Below, one piece after another: positions 16,338-27,933 of a DNA stretch of 51,402 nucleotides (positions within the stretch are counted from its first letter, which is position 1; every line of letters begins with the position of its first letter). The notes under the pieces are model-generated. The model saw only the letters and a list, made by a program, of their open reading frames with translations. It was not told the DNA's origin and searched no databases. The stretch is from Akkermansia sp. Its GTDB lineage: Bacteria > Verrucomicrobiota > Verrucomicrobiia > Verrucomicrobiales > Akkermansiaceae. The position numbers and the translations under genes are program-made. Location: contig JAFYUT010000041.1 of assembly GCA_017549485.1 (NCBI GenBank), forward strand, positions 1 to 51,402. Reading direction: 5' to 3'.

Positions 16338-17526
16338 TCGTTATGAAACGAATTTGTAAGGGAAGAGATATGAATAATTCTCCGTTCTTTTCATATATTC
16401 TACCGACAGGGGGAGATTGTTCTCCTCGCTTTTTCTTAGGATTCAACTTTCCTATGTCAGGACACTCAATTTTTGTGTAATTGAATAAATATTCCAGAAA
16501 TAATTTCCTATCATATATGAGGAACGCTACCAAATCACCACTGGATTTTATTATTATATACCCTCCATTTGCATCTTCAATACCTCTCCACGGTTTGTTT
16601 GGCGTTAATCCCAAAGCAACAGCTTCCAGAAACTTCTTTATTTTGTATTCATAAAGCGAGTATGTATCATCTACATGGAAATTTATAGGATTCTGCGCAG
16701 CAATTCGTTGTGTTGTACTTTTGATACTGTGCTTATTATCTGTTTGGTCTGTATATCTATCAAGCACATAATGCGCGAGGATTTCCTCCATTTTTGTGTC
16801 AATATAGCCTAAGCTCTCACTCAAATTATTGTTTGTTTCATGGAAGTCCAGTTGCCCTCCTTTTTCTCTGATTTGAGTTACAATAGAGGTAACATTTTTA
16901 TTGGGAATTTTGGAGTATTCATATTCCTTTACACTATATCCTTGGATATCTGTTGCTGTAGTATCAGATATGCCAGATATTTTAAAGGTGAAGCATGTCT
17001 TTTTAGAAGGATTGAGAAGAGTAGGATTTTGCCCTAATAATGATTTTATGCTAAAACCATAACATGAGCAGGTACCGGCTAATCTCTCTATAATGTCAAG
17101 TTCTATGTCTTTCTTTTCTTGTGAACTTGCTTTTATTGCTGATGATAAAAGTCTGTCTTTGAGAAATGCATATGAATCAGGAAAATGCATCGTTGTTTCT
17201 TTTGCCTCCTTTATCCGACTCAATAATTTTAATGCTTCTTGAGCACATTCTTCGGGGGATATGGGGATGTGCGAACTTACATTTTCAATTAGCCAATATT
17301 TTTTGTTTTCATCATAAATATAATGCAGTGAGTCTGAAGCTTTATCGGGTATGCGGTGGATGCCGTTAAATTCGATTATTCCATCGTTTTTTTTGAGATA
17401 TTGGTCACACTGAAAAAGAACGCGATCGCCTAAAAGTTTGAAAAAAGCATAGACTTCACCCCATTCTCCTCTGTTTCCTTTGGGGAAATTAGCTGCATTG
17501 TCTATAGATGAAGAAGTTTTATCCAT
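16330..17526 (-). CDS. Type II restriction endonuclease, probably HpaII-like
   Basis: 398 aa, between a cytosine-5 methyltransferase and vsr. The N-terminal block KGNRGEWGEVYAFFKLLGD resembles, from memory, the opening of HpaII-family endonucleases, and the C-terminal block near GRIYEKNGELFISLPLQIRF also fits. If so the target would be CCGG, but the family call is tentative and no PD-(D/E)XK core was assigned with certainty. AGGAAA lies 11 nt before the start. The gene is AT-rich with AAA/GAA/TTT codons unlike the host genes, a sign of transfer. Another restriction family is the main alternative; a role in restriction is well supported by context. Confidence 0.72.
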   Translation of the reverse strand: MDKTSSSIDNAANFPKGNRGEWGEVYAFFKLLGDRVLFQCDQYLKKNDGIIEFNGIHRIPDKASDSLHYIYDENKKYWLIENVSSHIPISPEECAQEALKLLSRIKEAKETTMHFPDSYAFLKDRLLSSAIKASSQEKKDIELDIIERLAGTCSCYGFSIKSLLGQNPTLLNPSKKTCFTFKISGISDTTATDIQGYSVKEYEYSKIPNKNVTSIVTQIREKGGQLDFHETNNNLSESLGYIDTKMEEILAHYVLDRYTDQTDNKHSIKSTTQRIAAQNPINFHVDDTYSLYEYKIKKFLEAVALGLTPNKPWRGIEDANGGYIIIKSSGDLVAFLIYDRKLFLEYLFNYTKIECPDIGKLNPKKKRGEQSPPVGRIYEKNGELFISLPLQIRFITNG

Positions 17527-17616
17527 TTTTGTTTTCCTGTTAAACTTTCCTTTGTAAAATATTGTCTATAATTTGAGCAGTTCAGATAAATCGAATTGGC
17601 AAAGAAAACCATATAT

Positions 17617-18921
17617 CTACTTCCTCAGGCAGATATTCAATATAACTTTCTTAATCTCTTCTGCAATGGCTCGAATTACCGGAACCGTTACGCTGTTACC
17701 GAATTGTTTGTATAAGTGGACGTCAGACAATGGCAGGAGGAAGCTGTCCGGAAAGCCTTGCAAACGAGCCCACTCGCGAGGGGTCATTTTACGGATTCCT
17801 TCACGGTTGACGTTGCCTTTGATGTGCGTTATCGGCGTGAAGTCTTTTAATCTGTCGTCTATAATCAAATTGCGTTCTCTGCCCATGCCGCCGCATACAA
17901 TGGCTCCAGCAATACCATCTAACGGGCGTATTTCGTAACCGAATCCGTTACCTTTTGCTTCGTGTCGAGCCTTGTGACGTTTCAAAGTGTCGATATAGAC
18001 ATCGCTGAGATAGTATTTTACTGATACGGGCTCTTTTTCGATGATATCCTGAAGGCATACTTTTTTGCCTGACGGTTTCGGAAACTCAAATTGTACAGGA
18101 GCTACATCATTACGGAATGCTACAACATAGATTCGCTCTCTGTTTTGAGGTACTCCGAAGTCTTTTGAATTAAGCACTTTGTAGAATACTTTGTACCCCA
18201 TTTCCTCCAATGTCCCGGTAATGATTTTGAACGTACGCCCTTTGTCGTGAATGGTCAGTCCTTTGACGTTTTCGCAGAAGATTACTTTTGGCTTGTGATG
18301 AGAGCAAATGCGCGCTACATCAAAGAACAACGTACCGCGAGACATACCCTTGTAGTCATCGTTGAAGCCTTTCCTCTGTCCGGCAAGACTGAAAGCCTGA
18401 CACGGGAAACCTGCGAGACAGATATCGAATTCAGGAACATCCTTTTCGTCAATTTTGGTGATGTCTCCGGCAATAGGCTTCATATCCATAAAATTTGCCT
18501 GATATGTCCTCTGTGCAAACGAATCCCATTCTGACACAAAGACCGTTTCGAGGTTATTTCCGAACGCTTGGTCAAATCCCATTCTGATACCTCCTATTCC
18601 GGCAAAGAGATCAATGGCCTTAAGTTTTGTAACAGCGGGAGAAATTGATTTCTCTAATGTTGCCGGTATTTCGTTATTTGCTTTTTCTGGGCAAATTACA
18701 GACGCGTCGCTCATGAATGTATCATAATCAACATTAAAAGTTTCAAGCAATTTCATCAGTGTAAGTACGGAAATATCTTTCTCGCCGGATTCGGCAGAAA
18801 GAAGAGTCTCCCTTTTTATACCTATAGCTCTCGCCAAACTTGTTGGCGTTAACCCGGCTTGCTCTCGCCTATGCCTGATTTTTTTGCCTAAAGTCTGTAA
18901 CGTTCCCGTATCCATAATCAT
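17617..18921 (-). CDS. DNA (cytosine-5) methyltransferase with N-terminal HTH
   Basis: 434 aa. Residues 8-72 are an XRE-type helix-turn-helix (KIRHRREQAGLTPTSLARAI). The methyltransferase motifs follow in order: I DLFAGIGGIRMGF (104-116), IV GFPCQAFSLAG with catalytic Cys174, VI ENVKGL (217-222), VIII QNRERIYVV (259-267), a target-recognition region containing GNGFGYEIRPLDG and GGMGRERNL, and X QFGNSVTVPVIRAI. It protects host DNA from the adjacent endonuclease. An HTH on an m5C methyltransferase often allows repression of its own gene, as in M.SsoII; autoregulation here is inferred. The promoter sits 6 nt before the first ATG. Confidence 0.95.
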   Translation of the reverse strand: MIMDTGTLQTLGKKIRHRREQAGLTPTSLARAIGIKRETLLSAESGEKDISVLTLMKLLETFNVDYDTFMSDASVICPEKANNEIPATLEKSISPAVTKLKAIDLFAGIGGIRMGFDQAFGNNLETVFVSEWDSFAQRTYQANFMDMKPIAGDITKIDEKDVPEFDICLAGFPCQAFSLAGQRKGFNDDYKGMSRGTLFFDVARICSHHKPKVIFCENVKGLTIHDKGRTFKIITGTLEEMGYKVFYKVLNSKDFGVPQNRERIYVVAFRNDVAPVQFEFPKPSGKKVCLQDIIEKEPVSVKYYLSDVYIDTLKRHKARHEAKGNGFGYEIRPLDGIAGAIVCGGMGRERNLIIDDRLKDFTPITHIKGNVNREGIRKMTPREWARLQGFPDSFLLPLSDVHLYKQFGNSVTVPVIRAIAEEIKKVILNICLRK

Positions 18922-18927
18922 GGAACG

Positions 18928-18956
18928 AGTATATTCTTTTCCTCTCGCGATGTCAA
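18928..18956 (-). promoter_or_regulatory. Methyltransferase promoter, leaderless
   Basis: On the minus strand TTGACA (18951-18956), 17-bp spacer, TATACT (18928-18933). The -10 box is 6 nt from the ATG at 18921, so +1 would fall on or next to its A. A second in-frame ATG is at 18915. This is the best promoter in the AT-rich island and may be the target of the methyltransferase's own HTH. Confidence 0.7.
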
Positions 18957-19002
18957 GCGGATTGAAGAAATCCGAAATCGAGAAAACTTTCTGACAGTTT
19001 CG

Positions 19003-19032
19003 CTATTAAGGTGAATTATTTCATCTTAATAG
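19003..19032 (-). terminator. Hairpin at the 3' end of the OLD-family gene
   Basis: A 12-bp stem (19003-19014 with 19021-19032) with one G-T wobble and a 6-nt loop. It overlaps the stop codon of the 19026 gene. There is no T run after it on the minus strand, so it could stabilise a 3' end rather than terminate. Confidence 0.45.
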
Positions 19033-20885
19033 GGGCAATGGGGGGCGAGACGGGCGATTTTGCTTATGTATAGGAACCATTCCATAATTTCTTCGAATGC
19101 ATTGATTTCTTTCAGCATTTCTACTGTTAGATATTTTGTGCATTCTTTATTAAGGAATTCTTTAATCTGTCGTTTTTTAGGTTTTCCTATGTTTTCGCAA
19201 ATGTAGGCTTCAACATCGGTTGTGTCATCGATTTCAATGCAGCATTCTGTATGATAAAGAGTATCATAAGCTATTTTTATAGCTTCGGGATGTATGTAAT
19301 TTTCCATTTCTCTCTTTTTAGTAAGGAAAGCTCTGGAACCGTCCGTTCGCTGATTTATTTTTTTTGCATAATCAGCGTATTGTAACTGTTTGTCTGAACC
19401 TGAATCACTATCATATATATGAATTTCAGGAATTCCAAAATTAAGAAGATATTGACGATCGACCCAATCTTTAAGACTGCTTCCGCCCATTCCTATGAGC
19501 GCAACGCTTTTTTCTTTACTCAAATTTACAATGTCATAGCCTGCATTAATGAGTAATGTGTTTATATTGAGTAAAAAGTCGATATCATGTTTGCCTTCTA
19601 CGCATACAGCAACTCTGGCTCCCAAAGATGGTAAAATTCCCAAATCATTTACAATTTCTTCTAACATGTTAAATTTCATTTTATCTCCTTCGGTAACCGA
19701 TTTTTCTCCATTATCGTTGGTTGAGACAAATCGAATTGAGTCTATGGGAACAAATGATGCGAGTTGAGGTACATGCGTTGTTAAAATAATTTGAGTATTT
19801 GGAGAATAACTCATAGAAGACAATGTTTCTATGACTGTGTGCTGCATGTCCGGATGTTGTGCTGTTTCTGGTTCCTCTATTGCGTAAATAATGTTTCGTT
19901 GAGAGTTTGCTTTAGAAATTCTTTCAACTTCTGCACGAAAAAAACTGAATAGAACCAGGCGTCTTACGCCACTGCCTCTTTTGTTAATCGATATGTTGTT
20001 GTCGTTTTTCAAAGTTAATTTAAATAAACTGTCCCATTTAGGTTCACTTTTGAACTCAGGTCTTAATTCTGCAGCCAAAGATGAATCAAAATCATGAAGC
20101 TTAGACAGAGTTGCATTCGCTACTTCTAACGCTTTTTCTTGCACTTTATTTTTGATGGTTTCTAATTCATCTTGAACTTCATTAATTGCTGATAAAATAG
20201 CAATTTTAAGAGGGTCTTGAGCTTCCGAATCTTCATCAGAAGAGCTACGGTCAGCTCTGAATAGAGCAAATATAGGGAAATAATCTTTGAGTGCATCGTA
20301 GATTGATTTGCCATCTTCTTTGTCTAAGGGTAAAATGCGGTCTATAATATTTAAGTCATTTGCAAAATGGTTCCATATTATATGTCTCCACTGAGATTTA
20401 ATCGTTGAATTATCCGGTGGTGTGATGTTATGTTGATTTGCGACTTTTTTTAAATCACTGATTTTCAAACATAGTAGATTATTGCAATCTTCGTGAGATG
20501 GATGCATCGCTCTGACATATATTTTTGCATTTGAAAGAGACTCTCCTTTGTTAGTGTACACTCTCAATATTTCTAAGTTATTGTTTGAATTAAGAAGATA
20601 TTCATTGTCTAATGTAGTTTCTGCACTTGTGTCTATTATTAATTTTTCAGGTAATTCTTCAAATTCGCAACCAATAATAAGCTCTTCATCACTGGCATCG
20701 ACACAATAATCTGAATACCCAAAGTTTTTCAATAGAGGATGTTCAAAAAATATTCCAAGAGCATCGAGAAGCGTTGATTTCCCTGCATCATTTTTACCTA
20801 TGATAGTTGTAATATCCGAAAACGAGATGCGGTGTTCCCCTTTGTAGCTTCTGAAGTTTTTGATTATAAGAGATTTTAATTTCAT
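19026..20885 (-). CDS. OLD-family ATP-dependent nuclease (AAA ATPase plus TOPRIM)
   Basis: 619 aa. The N-terminal ABC/SMC-like ATPase has Walker A IGKNDAGKST (29-38), the signature RGSGVRRLVLFSFF (303-316), Walker B IIYAIEEPE (332-340) and an H-loop TTH (369-371). A TOPRIM domain follows with Glu430 in CVEGKHDIDF and the D-X-D pair Asp492 and Asp494 in IYDSDSGS. OLD nucleases cleave DNA and several act in phage defence. GajA of Gabija has this design, but its helicase partner GajB is absent; a KAP NTPase lies upstream instead. The gene is AT-rich, in a restriction-modification island. Anti-phage function is inferred from family and context. Confidence 0.88.
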   Translation of the reverse strand: MKLKSLIIKNFRSYKGEHRISFSDITTIIGKNDAGKSTLLDALGIFFEHPLLKNFGYSDYCVDASDEELIIGCEFEELPEKLIIDTSAETTLDNEYLLNSNNNLEILRVYTNKGESLSNAKIYVRAMHPSHEDCNNLLCLKISDLKKVANQHNITPPDNSTIKSQWRHIIWNHFANDLNIIDRILPLDKEDGKSIYDALKDYFPIFALFRADRSSSDEDSEAQDPLKIAILSAINEVQDELETIKNKVQEKALEVANATLSKLHDFDSSLAAELRPEFKSEPKWDSLFKLTLKNDNNISINKRGSGVRRLVLFSFFRAEVERISKANSQRNIIYAIEEPETAQHPDMQHTVIETLSSMSYSPNTQIILTTHVPQLASFVPIDSIRFVSTNDNGEKSVTEGDKMKFNMLEEIVNDLGILPSLGARVAVCVEGKHDIDFLLNINTLLINAGYDIVNLSKEKSVALIGMGGSSLKDWVDRQYLLNFGIPEIHIYDSDSGSDKQLQYADYAKKINQRTDGSRAFLTKKREMENYIHPEAIKIAYDTLYHTECCIEIDDTTDVEAYICENIGKPKKRQIKEFLNKECTKYLTVEMLKEINAFEEIMEWFLYISKIARLAPHCPY

Positions 20886-21057
20886 TGTGGTTCTGTAAAT
20901 TGAATGGTTGTGTAAAAAAATGGAAAGAATATCAGATGAAATTTATTGGTAGATATACTTAATTTTTGATTTCTGATGAATATTCATTCTGGTGATTGAT
21001 TATATGCGATTTGTTCTTCTCTTATCTTGTTTCAGAGAAAATTATTTAATTGTTAAA
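20886..21057. other. 172-nt AT-rich gap between the OLD and KAP genes
   Basis: Very AT-rich, with no ORF. No convincing promoter for the OLD gene was found on the minus strand, and no strong hairpin. A short palindrome GAATATTC lies near 20979. The two genes could share one transcript or be separate; the sequence does not decide. Confidence 0.4.
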
Positions 21058-22362
21058 TTATTCGAGTATTAAACCATTGTGTAAGAAGTCGGTAAACTTT
21101 TCCCAAACATAACACAGATTGCTGCTGAAAGAAGAATTTTGATGGGATGCAAGTATATGTTTGCGTTCTTCCCATGTTGAATTATGATACTTAATGAGTG
21201 TTTTTATTAGAAAAAGTGGATTTTTTAGAGATTCGCTAATTTCTAAATTATCTTCATTGCATTCCAATATATTTAATATGGTTTCATTATCGATTTTATT
21301 TATATTTAATTGAGCTGCCGTGAGAGGTTCAAATTCTATTAAATAGGCTGCAATGCACAAAGAAAAAAAAGTCAAATCATGTGCGTATTTTATTGCATTT
21401 GAAGAGCAAAGTAGTTTTATGCGCTTTACAAATTTTTCTATTTCTCTCAGTTCCATTTTTTTCTTTGCGAAAAGATGCATAGTAAAAAAATTTAACTGTT
21501 CATTGTATGGAGCATTTTCTATGCCGTTTTTTGAAAGCAGATGAAAAAAATATTTACTCTTGCAATCATTTTTCCCGTCCCATTTCTCAGGTATGACCGG
21601 TAAAATCAGAGTTGTTTTGATATATTTGTTTAAATAGCGAGTTGCGGATTCTTTGTCGAGTCCGTAAAGATGAGAAACAGATGAAACCATGGATTTGCTA
21701 TTCATAATCAGAAGGAATTTGCAATTGGCTTTTTCGAATAGGTGGTTAATGTTTTCTAGCAATTCAATCGCAAAGTTAGGTCGGCATCGGTCTAATTCAT
21801 CAATTATGATGATTAATTCTTTCTCCGCTTTTGTGATATTAATTAGTTCCTCTGCAGCATTTATTCTATCTTTTTCACAGAGAGCTTGTTGGAGGAACGA
21901 TTTGATTTTTTTAGTGGTGCAATTTTGTTCTTCTGCGTCGTTTTCTGCGGATAAGGTTTCATCAATGAGTTGTTTTACATCAATGTTTAAGACATTTTTT
22001 GTAATCTGGTTAAGAATACTTGCCGTTCCTTTTTGAATTATTTCTTTGAATAACGGGATACTTTTAGAGCTAAAAGCGTCTTGTTCAGATTCTGTGATGT
22101 TTTTGAATAATTCCAGCATAAACATAAGAAGCGGATTTTGCGAAAAATCTGAGTTTGCCACATTCCAATAAACGCATTTTATGTTTTCGTGTTCTTTTTC
22201 AAAAATCATTCTCATTCGTTGCGCTTGTGTCGTTTTTCCGCAACCCCATGGCCCATCCAGAACAAAAGGTGAATGTTCCTCGCTGGGTAGGTTTGTAATA
22301 ATTTTGCACATCGCTTCCGCTGTATTTTTTCGCTGGAATATATCAGAGGGTATTTCGTTCAT
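21058..22362 (-). CDS. KAP-family P-loop NTPase
   Basis: 434 aa. Walker A GPWGCGKTTQ (37-46) lies in LDGPWGCGKT, and Walker B IIIIDELDRCRP (184-195) carries the DELDRC signature typical of KAP NTPases. Further conserved features are FEKANCKFLLIMNSKSMVSS and ESATRYLNKYIKTTLILP. KAP proteins often have membrane helices inserted in the ATPase domain; none is obvious here, so it appears soluble. KAP NTPases occur in several defence or plasmid-linked contexts. This one lies directly upstream of an OLD nuclease on the same strand, in an AT-rich island. A two-component defence module is inferred, not known. The C-terminal ~120 residues are helical and unrecognised. Confidence 0.87.
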   Translation of the reverse strand: MNEIPSDIFQRKNTAEAMCKIITNLPSEEHSPFVLDGPWGCGKTTQAQRMRMIFEKEHENIKCVYWNVANSDFSQNPLLMFMLELFKNITESEQDAFSSKSIPLFKEIIQKGTASILNQITKNVLNIDVKQLIDETLSAENDAEEQNCTTKKIKSFLQQALCEKDRINAAEELINITKAEKELIIIIDELDRCRPNFAIELLENINHLFEKANCKFLLIMNSKSMVSSVSHLYGLDKESATRYLNKYIKTTLILPVIPEKWDGKNDCKSKYFFHLLSKNGIENAPYNEQLNFFTMHLFAKKKMELREIEKFVKRIKLLCSSNAIKYAHDLTFFSLCIAAYLIEFEPLTAAQLNINKIDNETILNILECNEDNLEISESLKNPLFLIKTLIKYHNSTWEERKHILASHQNSSFSSNLCYVWEKFTDFLHNGLILE

Positions 22363-22405
22363 GTTTACGATTCTTTTATCAAGAAATATAATAAGGTAGT
22401 TAAAA

Positions 22406-22430
22406 CAGCGGGGGCTTTAGGCCCCCGCTG
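22406..22430 (-). terminator. groEL terminator
   Basis: A perfect 10-bp GC-rich stem (22406-22415 with 22421-22430) with a 5-nt loop, followed on the minus strand by TTTTAACTACC. It lies between the groEL stop (22478) and the start of the KAP gene, insulating the island from groEL transcription. Confidence 0.85.
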
Positions 22431-22477
22431 AGCGGGTAGTTAGGGTATTTTGAATGAATGTGAGAGGCGGGGGCAGA

Positions 22478-24133
<1,656 letters not shown>

Positions 24134-24168
24134 TTAAAAATGGAGTGTTTGAAGTTGAAATGAAAAAT

Positions 24169-24453
24169 TTAGTCAATGATGGCGAGGATGTCGCTCTCGT
24201 TGAGGATAACGTAGGTGGTGCCGTTGACCGTAACCTCCGTGCCGCCGTATTTTGCGATGAGAACCTTGTCGTTAACGGCTACATTGAAGGGGATTTCCTT
24301 GCCGTCTTTGTCGCGGCCGCCGGTGCCGAGGGCACGAACGATGGCTTCCTGGGGTTTCTCTTTAGCGCTGTCCGGCAGGAAAAGGCCGCCGGCGGTTTTG
24401 GTCTCAGCTTCTACTCGCTCTACGAGTACGCGTGCTCCGATGGGCTTAATCAT
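24169..24453 (-). CDS. groS: Co-chaperonin GroES
   Basis: 94 aa, the lid of the GroEL chamber. It has the family N-terminus KPIGARVLVERVEAE, the mobile loop TAGGLFLPDSAKEKP with the hydrophobic GLFLP contact, and the C-terminal ESDILAII. It is the first gene of groES-groEL. The 77 nt between dnaK and groES contain the dnaK terminator and a TATAAA-like box, but no clear -35 and no CIRCE (HrcA) inverted repeat. How heat induction occurs is therefore not evident from this region. Confidence 0.97.
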   Translation of the reverse strand: MIKPIGARVLVERVEAETKTAGGLFLPDSAKEKPQEAIVRALGTGGRDKDGKEIPFNVAVNDKVLIAKYGGTEVTVNGTTYVILNESDILAIID

Positions 24454-24491
24454 GGTATTTATATGTTGTTTTCGGTTAAAATTGAGAGGGG

Positions 24492-24519
24492 GCGCACCGC
24501 ACGTTATGGTGCGGTGCGC
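24492..24519 (-). terminator. dnaK terminator
   Basis: An 11-bp GC-rich stem (24492-24502 with 24509-24519) with a 6-nt loop, 11 nt past the dnaK stop on the minus strand. The following T tract is weak (CTCTCAATTTT). It lies between dnaK and groES and may allow partial read-through. Confidence 0.65.
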
Positions 24520-24530
24520 GTGGGGGTGAA

Positions 24531-26465
<1,935 letters not shown>

Positions 26466-26490
26466 CTATTGTTTGTTGTTAAATCTTGCG

Positions 26491-26506
26491 GCGGCATGTG
26501 TGCCGC
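26491..26506 (-). promoter_or_regulatory. Small hairpin in the predicted dnaK leader
   Basis: A 6-bp GC stem (26491-26496 with 26501-26506) with a 4-nt loop, near the 5' end of the leader that would arise from the sigma-54 site. It may stabilise the mRNA; no thermosensor consensus is visible. Confidence 0.35.
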
Positions 26507-26524
26507 GTGTACACTTTTATATGT

Positions 26525-26541
26525 AGCAAATACCGTGCCAA
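26525..26541 (-). promoter_or_regulatory. Sigma-54 (RpoN) promoter element upstream of dnaK
   Basis: On the minus strand the sequence is TTGGCACGGTATTTGCT, matching every defined position of the published consensus YTGGCACGRNNNTTGCW, with the required GG-N10-GC spacing. The predicted +1 is near 26514, about 60 nt before the dnaK ATG. The match is seen directly. Use by RpoN is inferred; rpoN and an enhancer-binding protein are not in the window. Confidence 0.7.
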
Positions 26542-26659
26542 TTTTTTAATAAAACGAACTCGCGATATTTAATGCTTTGATATCCAGGACGATAAAAAAT
26601 GAAATATTTTTTTATGTGTAATGGGTGATATGGTGGCAGTGCGACAATCTGACGCAGAA

Positions 26660-26699
26660 AGACAAAATGTCGCATTATTGGCAATGCGACATTTTGTCT
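26660..26699. repeat. Long perfect inverted repeat between rSAM gene and dnaK
   Basis: 17-bp perfect arms (26660-26676 with 26683-26699) and a 6-nt loop, 34 nt past the radical SAM stop. It may terminate that minus-strand gene. It also lies about 120-160 nt upstream of the sigma-54 element, where enhancer sites usually sit. The word TGCGACA recurs nearby at 26640-26646. Both roles are possible. Confidence 0.7.
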
Positions 26700-26732
26700 C
26701 ATGTTTCTTGAATAGGCTGTTATCGGTGGGAT

Positions 26733-27866
26733 TTAATATCCCACGGAGTGTTCATGATAAAAACGTTCAAGGAAGTGCGGATTTTGCTCGGCGTAGAGGA
26801 TTTCGGCGAGGGAGTCTGCGGTTTCAATGAAGAGTTTCTCAGAGCAGCAGAGGAAAGGTGAGACTTGGTTGATGAAGCCGGAGGCGGCGTGGTTGGTACA
26901 ACCGCACGAGTTGAGGCAGCGGGCGCGCAACTCACAGAGTTTGCATGCAGGGGTAGTGTTACCACGGTTGGCAATAATCCACTCTTGGCGGGCACGGTTG
27001 ATGCCGTCTTTCACGTTGCCGAAGTTGAGCTCCGGCTCATCCCCGACACCGACGAGGCGCGAGCAGGGGAAGAAGTTGCCATCTACCGAAACTCCGATTT
27101 CTCGCTCTCCGATAGTGCATTTGACACAGTCCGTGTGCGATTCCGAGGATTGGATGTGAGAGAGTATTTTGTGCTCTATATTGCTGAGTTTGATAGGGGT
27201 GCCCTCTCGATATGATTGCAGAACCCGAGCCGCTACGAGGTTGTATTGCTCACTCAGCGTGTCAAACTGTTCATCGTTCCAGTTGCTCCAGTAATCAATA
27301 TTGAGGCCGATTTCTTTGTGGAAATGGGCTGCCAACCATTCAACACCTTCTGCAAGGTACTGTACATTGTTGGGTGTTACCACACAAATGGCTTTGGTGC
27401 GGATGGTGGGGTGTTTGTCCAGCAGGGCTACTGCACGTGCTACGGCCTCATGGCTGCCTTGGCCGTCTGCATAGCAACGGTTGGTGTTGTGCATGGTGGG
27501 CGAGCCATCAATAGAGATACCGATGAGGAAATCCCGCTCGGCCATCCACTCCAAACGCTCGGGGGTGAGTAGGGTGCCATTGGTGGTGATGCCGTAGCGG
27601 GGCTGTACGATGAGTCCCTCTTCGTGTGACTCTAAGTATTCGAAGCACCATTGCAGCAGTTCCCACTCCAATAAGGGCTCACCGCCGAAGAATGATAAAT
27701 CCAGCCCGCGACCCACGCGCTTGGCCTCTGCCAAACTGATGTCTATGGCTTTTTGGGCTGTTTCACGCGTCATGGCGTGCCGATATTTGCGGCCTGCGTA
27801 GCAATACTTGCAGCGCAGGGTACAGTCGTGTGTCAGGCACAGGGTACAGGTGATAACTTGAATCAT
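26733..27866 (-). CDS. Radical SAM/SPASM enzyme, putative peptide or protein maturase
   Basis: 377 aa. The radical SAM cluster motif is C-X3-C-X2-C at Cys15, Cys19 and Cys22 in HDCTLRCKYCYAG. LSFFGGEPLLEWEL is the SAM-binding GGE motif. A C-terminal SPASM region carries further Cys residues (FFPCSR, ACKLCELRARCLNSCGC and a final CC) for auxiliary [4Fe-4S] clusters. SPASM enzymes modify peptides or proteins. Two proline-rich lipoprotein genes lie directly upstream on the same strand with 67 nt between, making them candidate substrates. Anaerobic sulfatase maturase is the main alternative, since a sulfatase is encoded 14 kb away, but the residues around the motif do not look like that subfamily to me. 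Confidence 0.85.
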   Translation of the reverse strand: MIQVITCTLCLTHDCTLRCKYCYAGRKYRHAMTRETAQKAIDISLAEAKRVGRGLDLSFFGGEPLLEWELLQWCFEYLESHEEGLIVQPRYGITTNGTLLTPERLEWMAERDFLIGISIDGSPTMHNTNRCYADGQGSHEAVARAVALLDKHPTIRTKAICVVTPNNVQYLAEGVEWLAAHFHKEIGLNIDYWSNWNDEQFDTLSEQYNLVAARVLQSYREGTPIKLSNIEHKILSHIQSSESHTDCVKCTIGEREIGVSVDGNFFPCSRLVGVGDEPELNFGNVKDGINRARQEWIIANRGNTTPACKLCELRARCLNSCGCTNHAASGFINQVSPFLCCSEKLFIETADSLAEILYAEQNPHFLERFYHEHSVGY

Positions 27867-27933
27867 GCCGGGATTTGAAATGAGGCTCAGTCTTACAGCG
27901 GGAGAATCGGCGTGCGCCGATTGTCTTGGTTGG

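Noticed and set aside
19026..20885. Gabija defence system
   Set aside because: The OLD protein resembles GajA in design, but no UvrD-like helicase (GajB) is present; the neighbour is a KAP NTPase.
26733..27866. Firm call as anaerobic sulfatase-maturing enzyme
   Set aside because: Length and SPASM clusters fit, and a sulfatase is in the window, but the motif surroundings do not match that subfamily as I know it, and the adjacent lipoproteins suggest another substrate.
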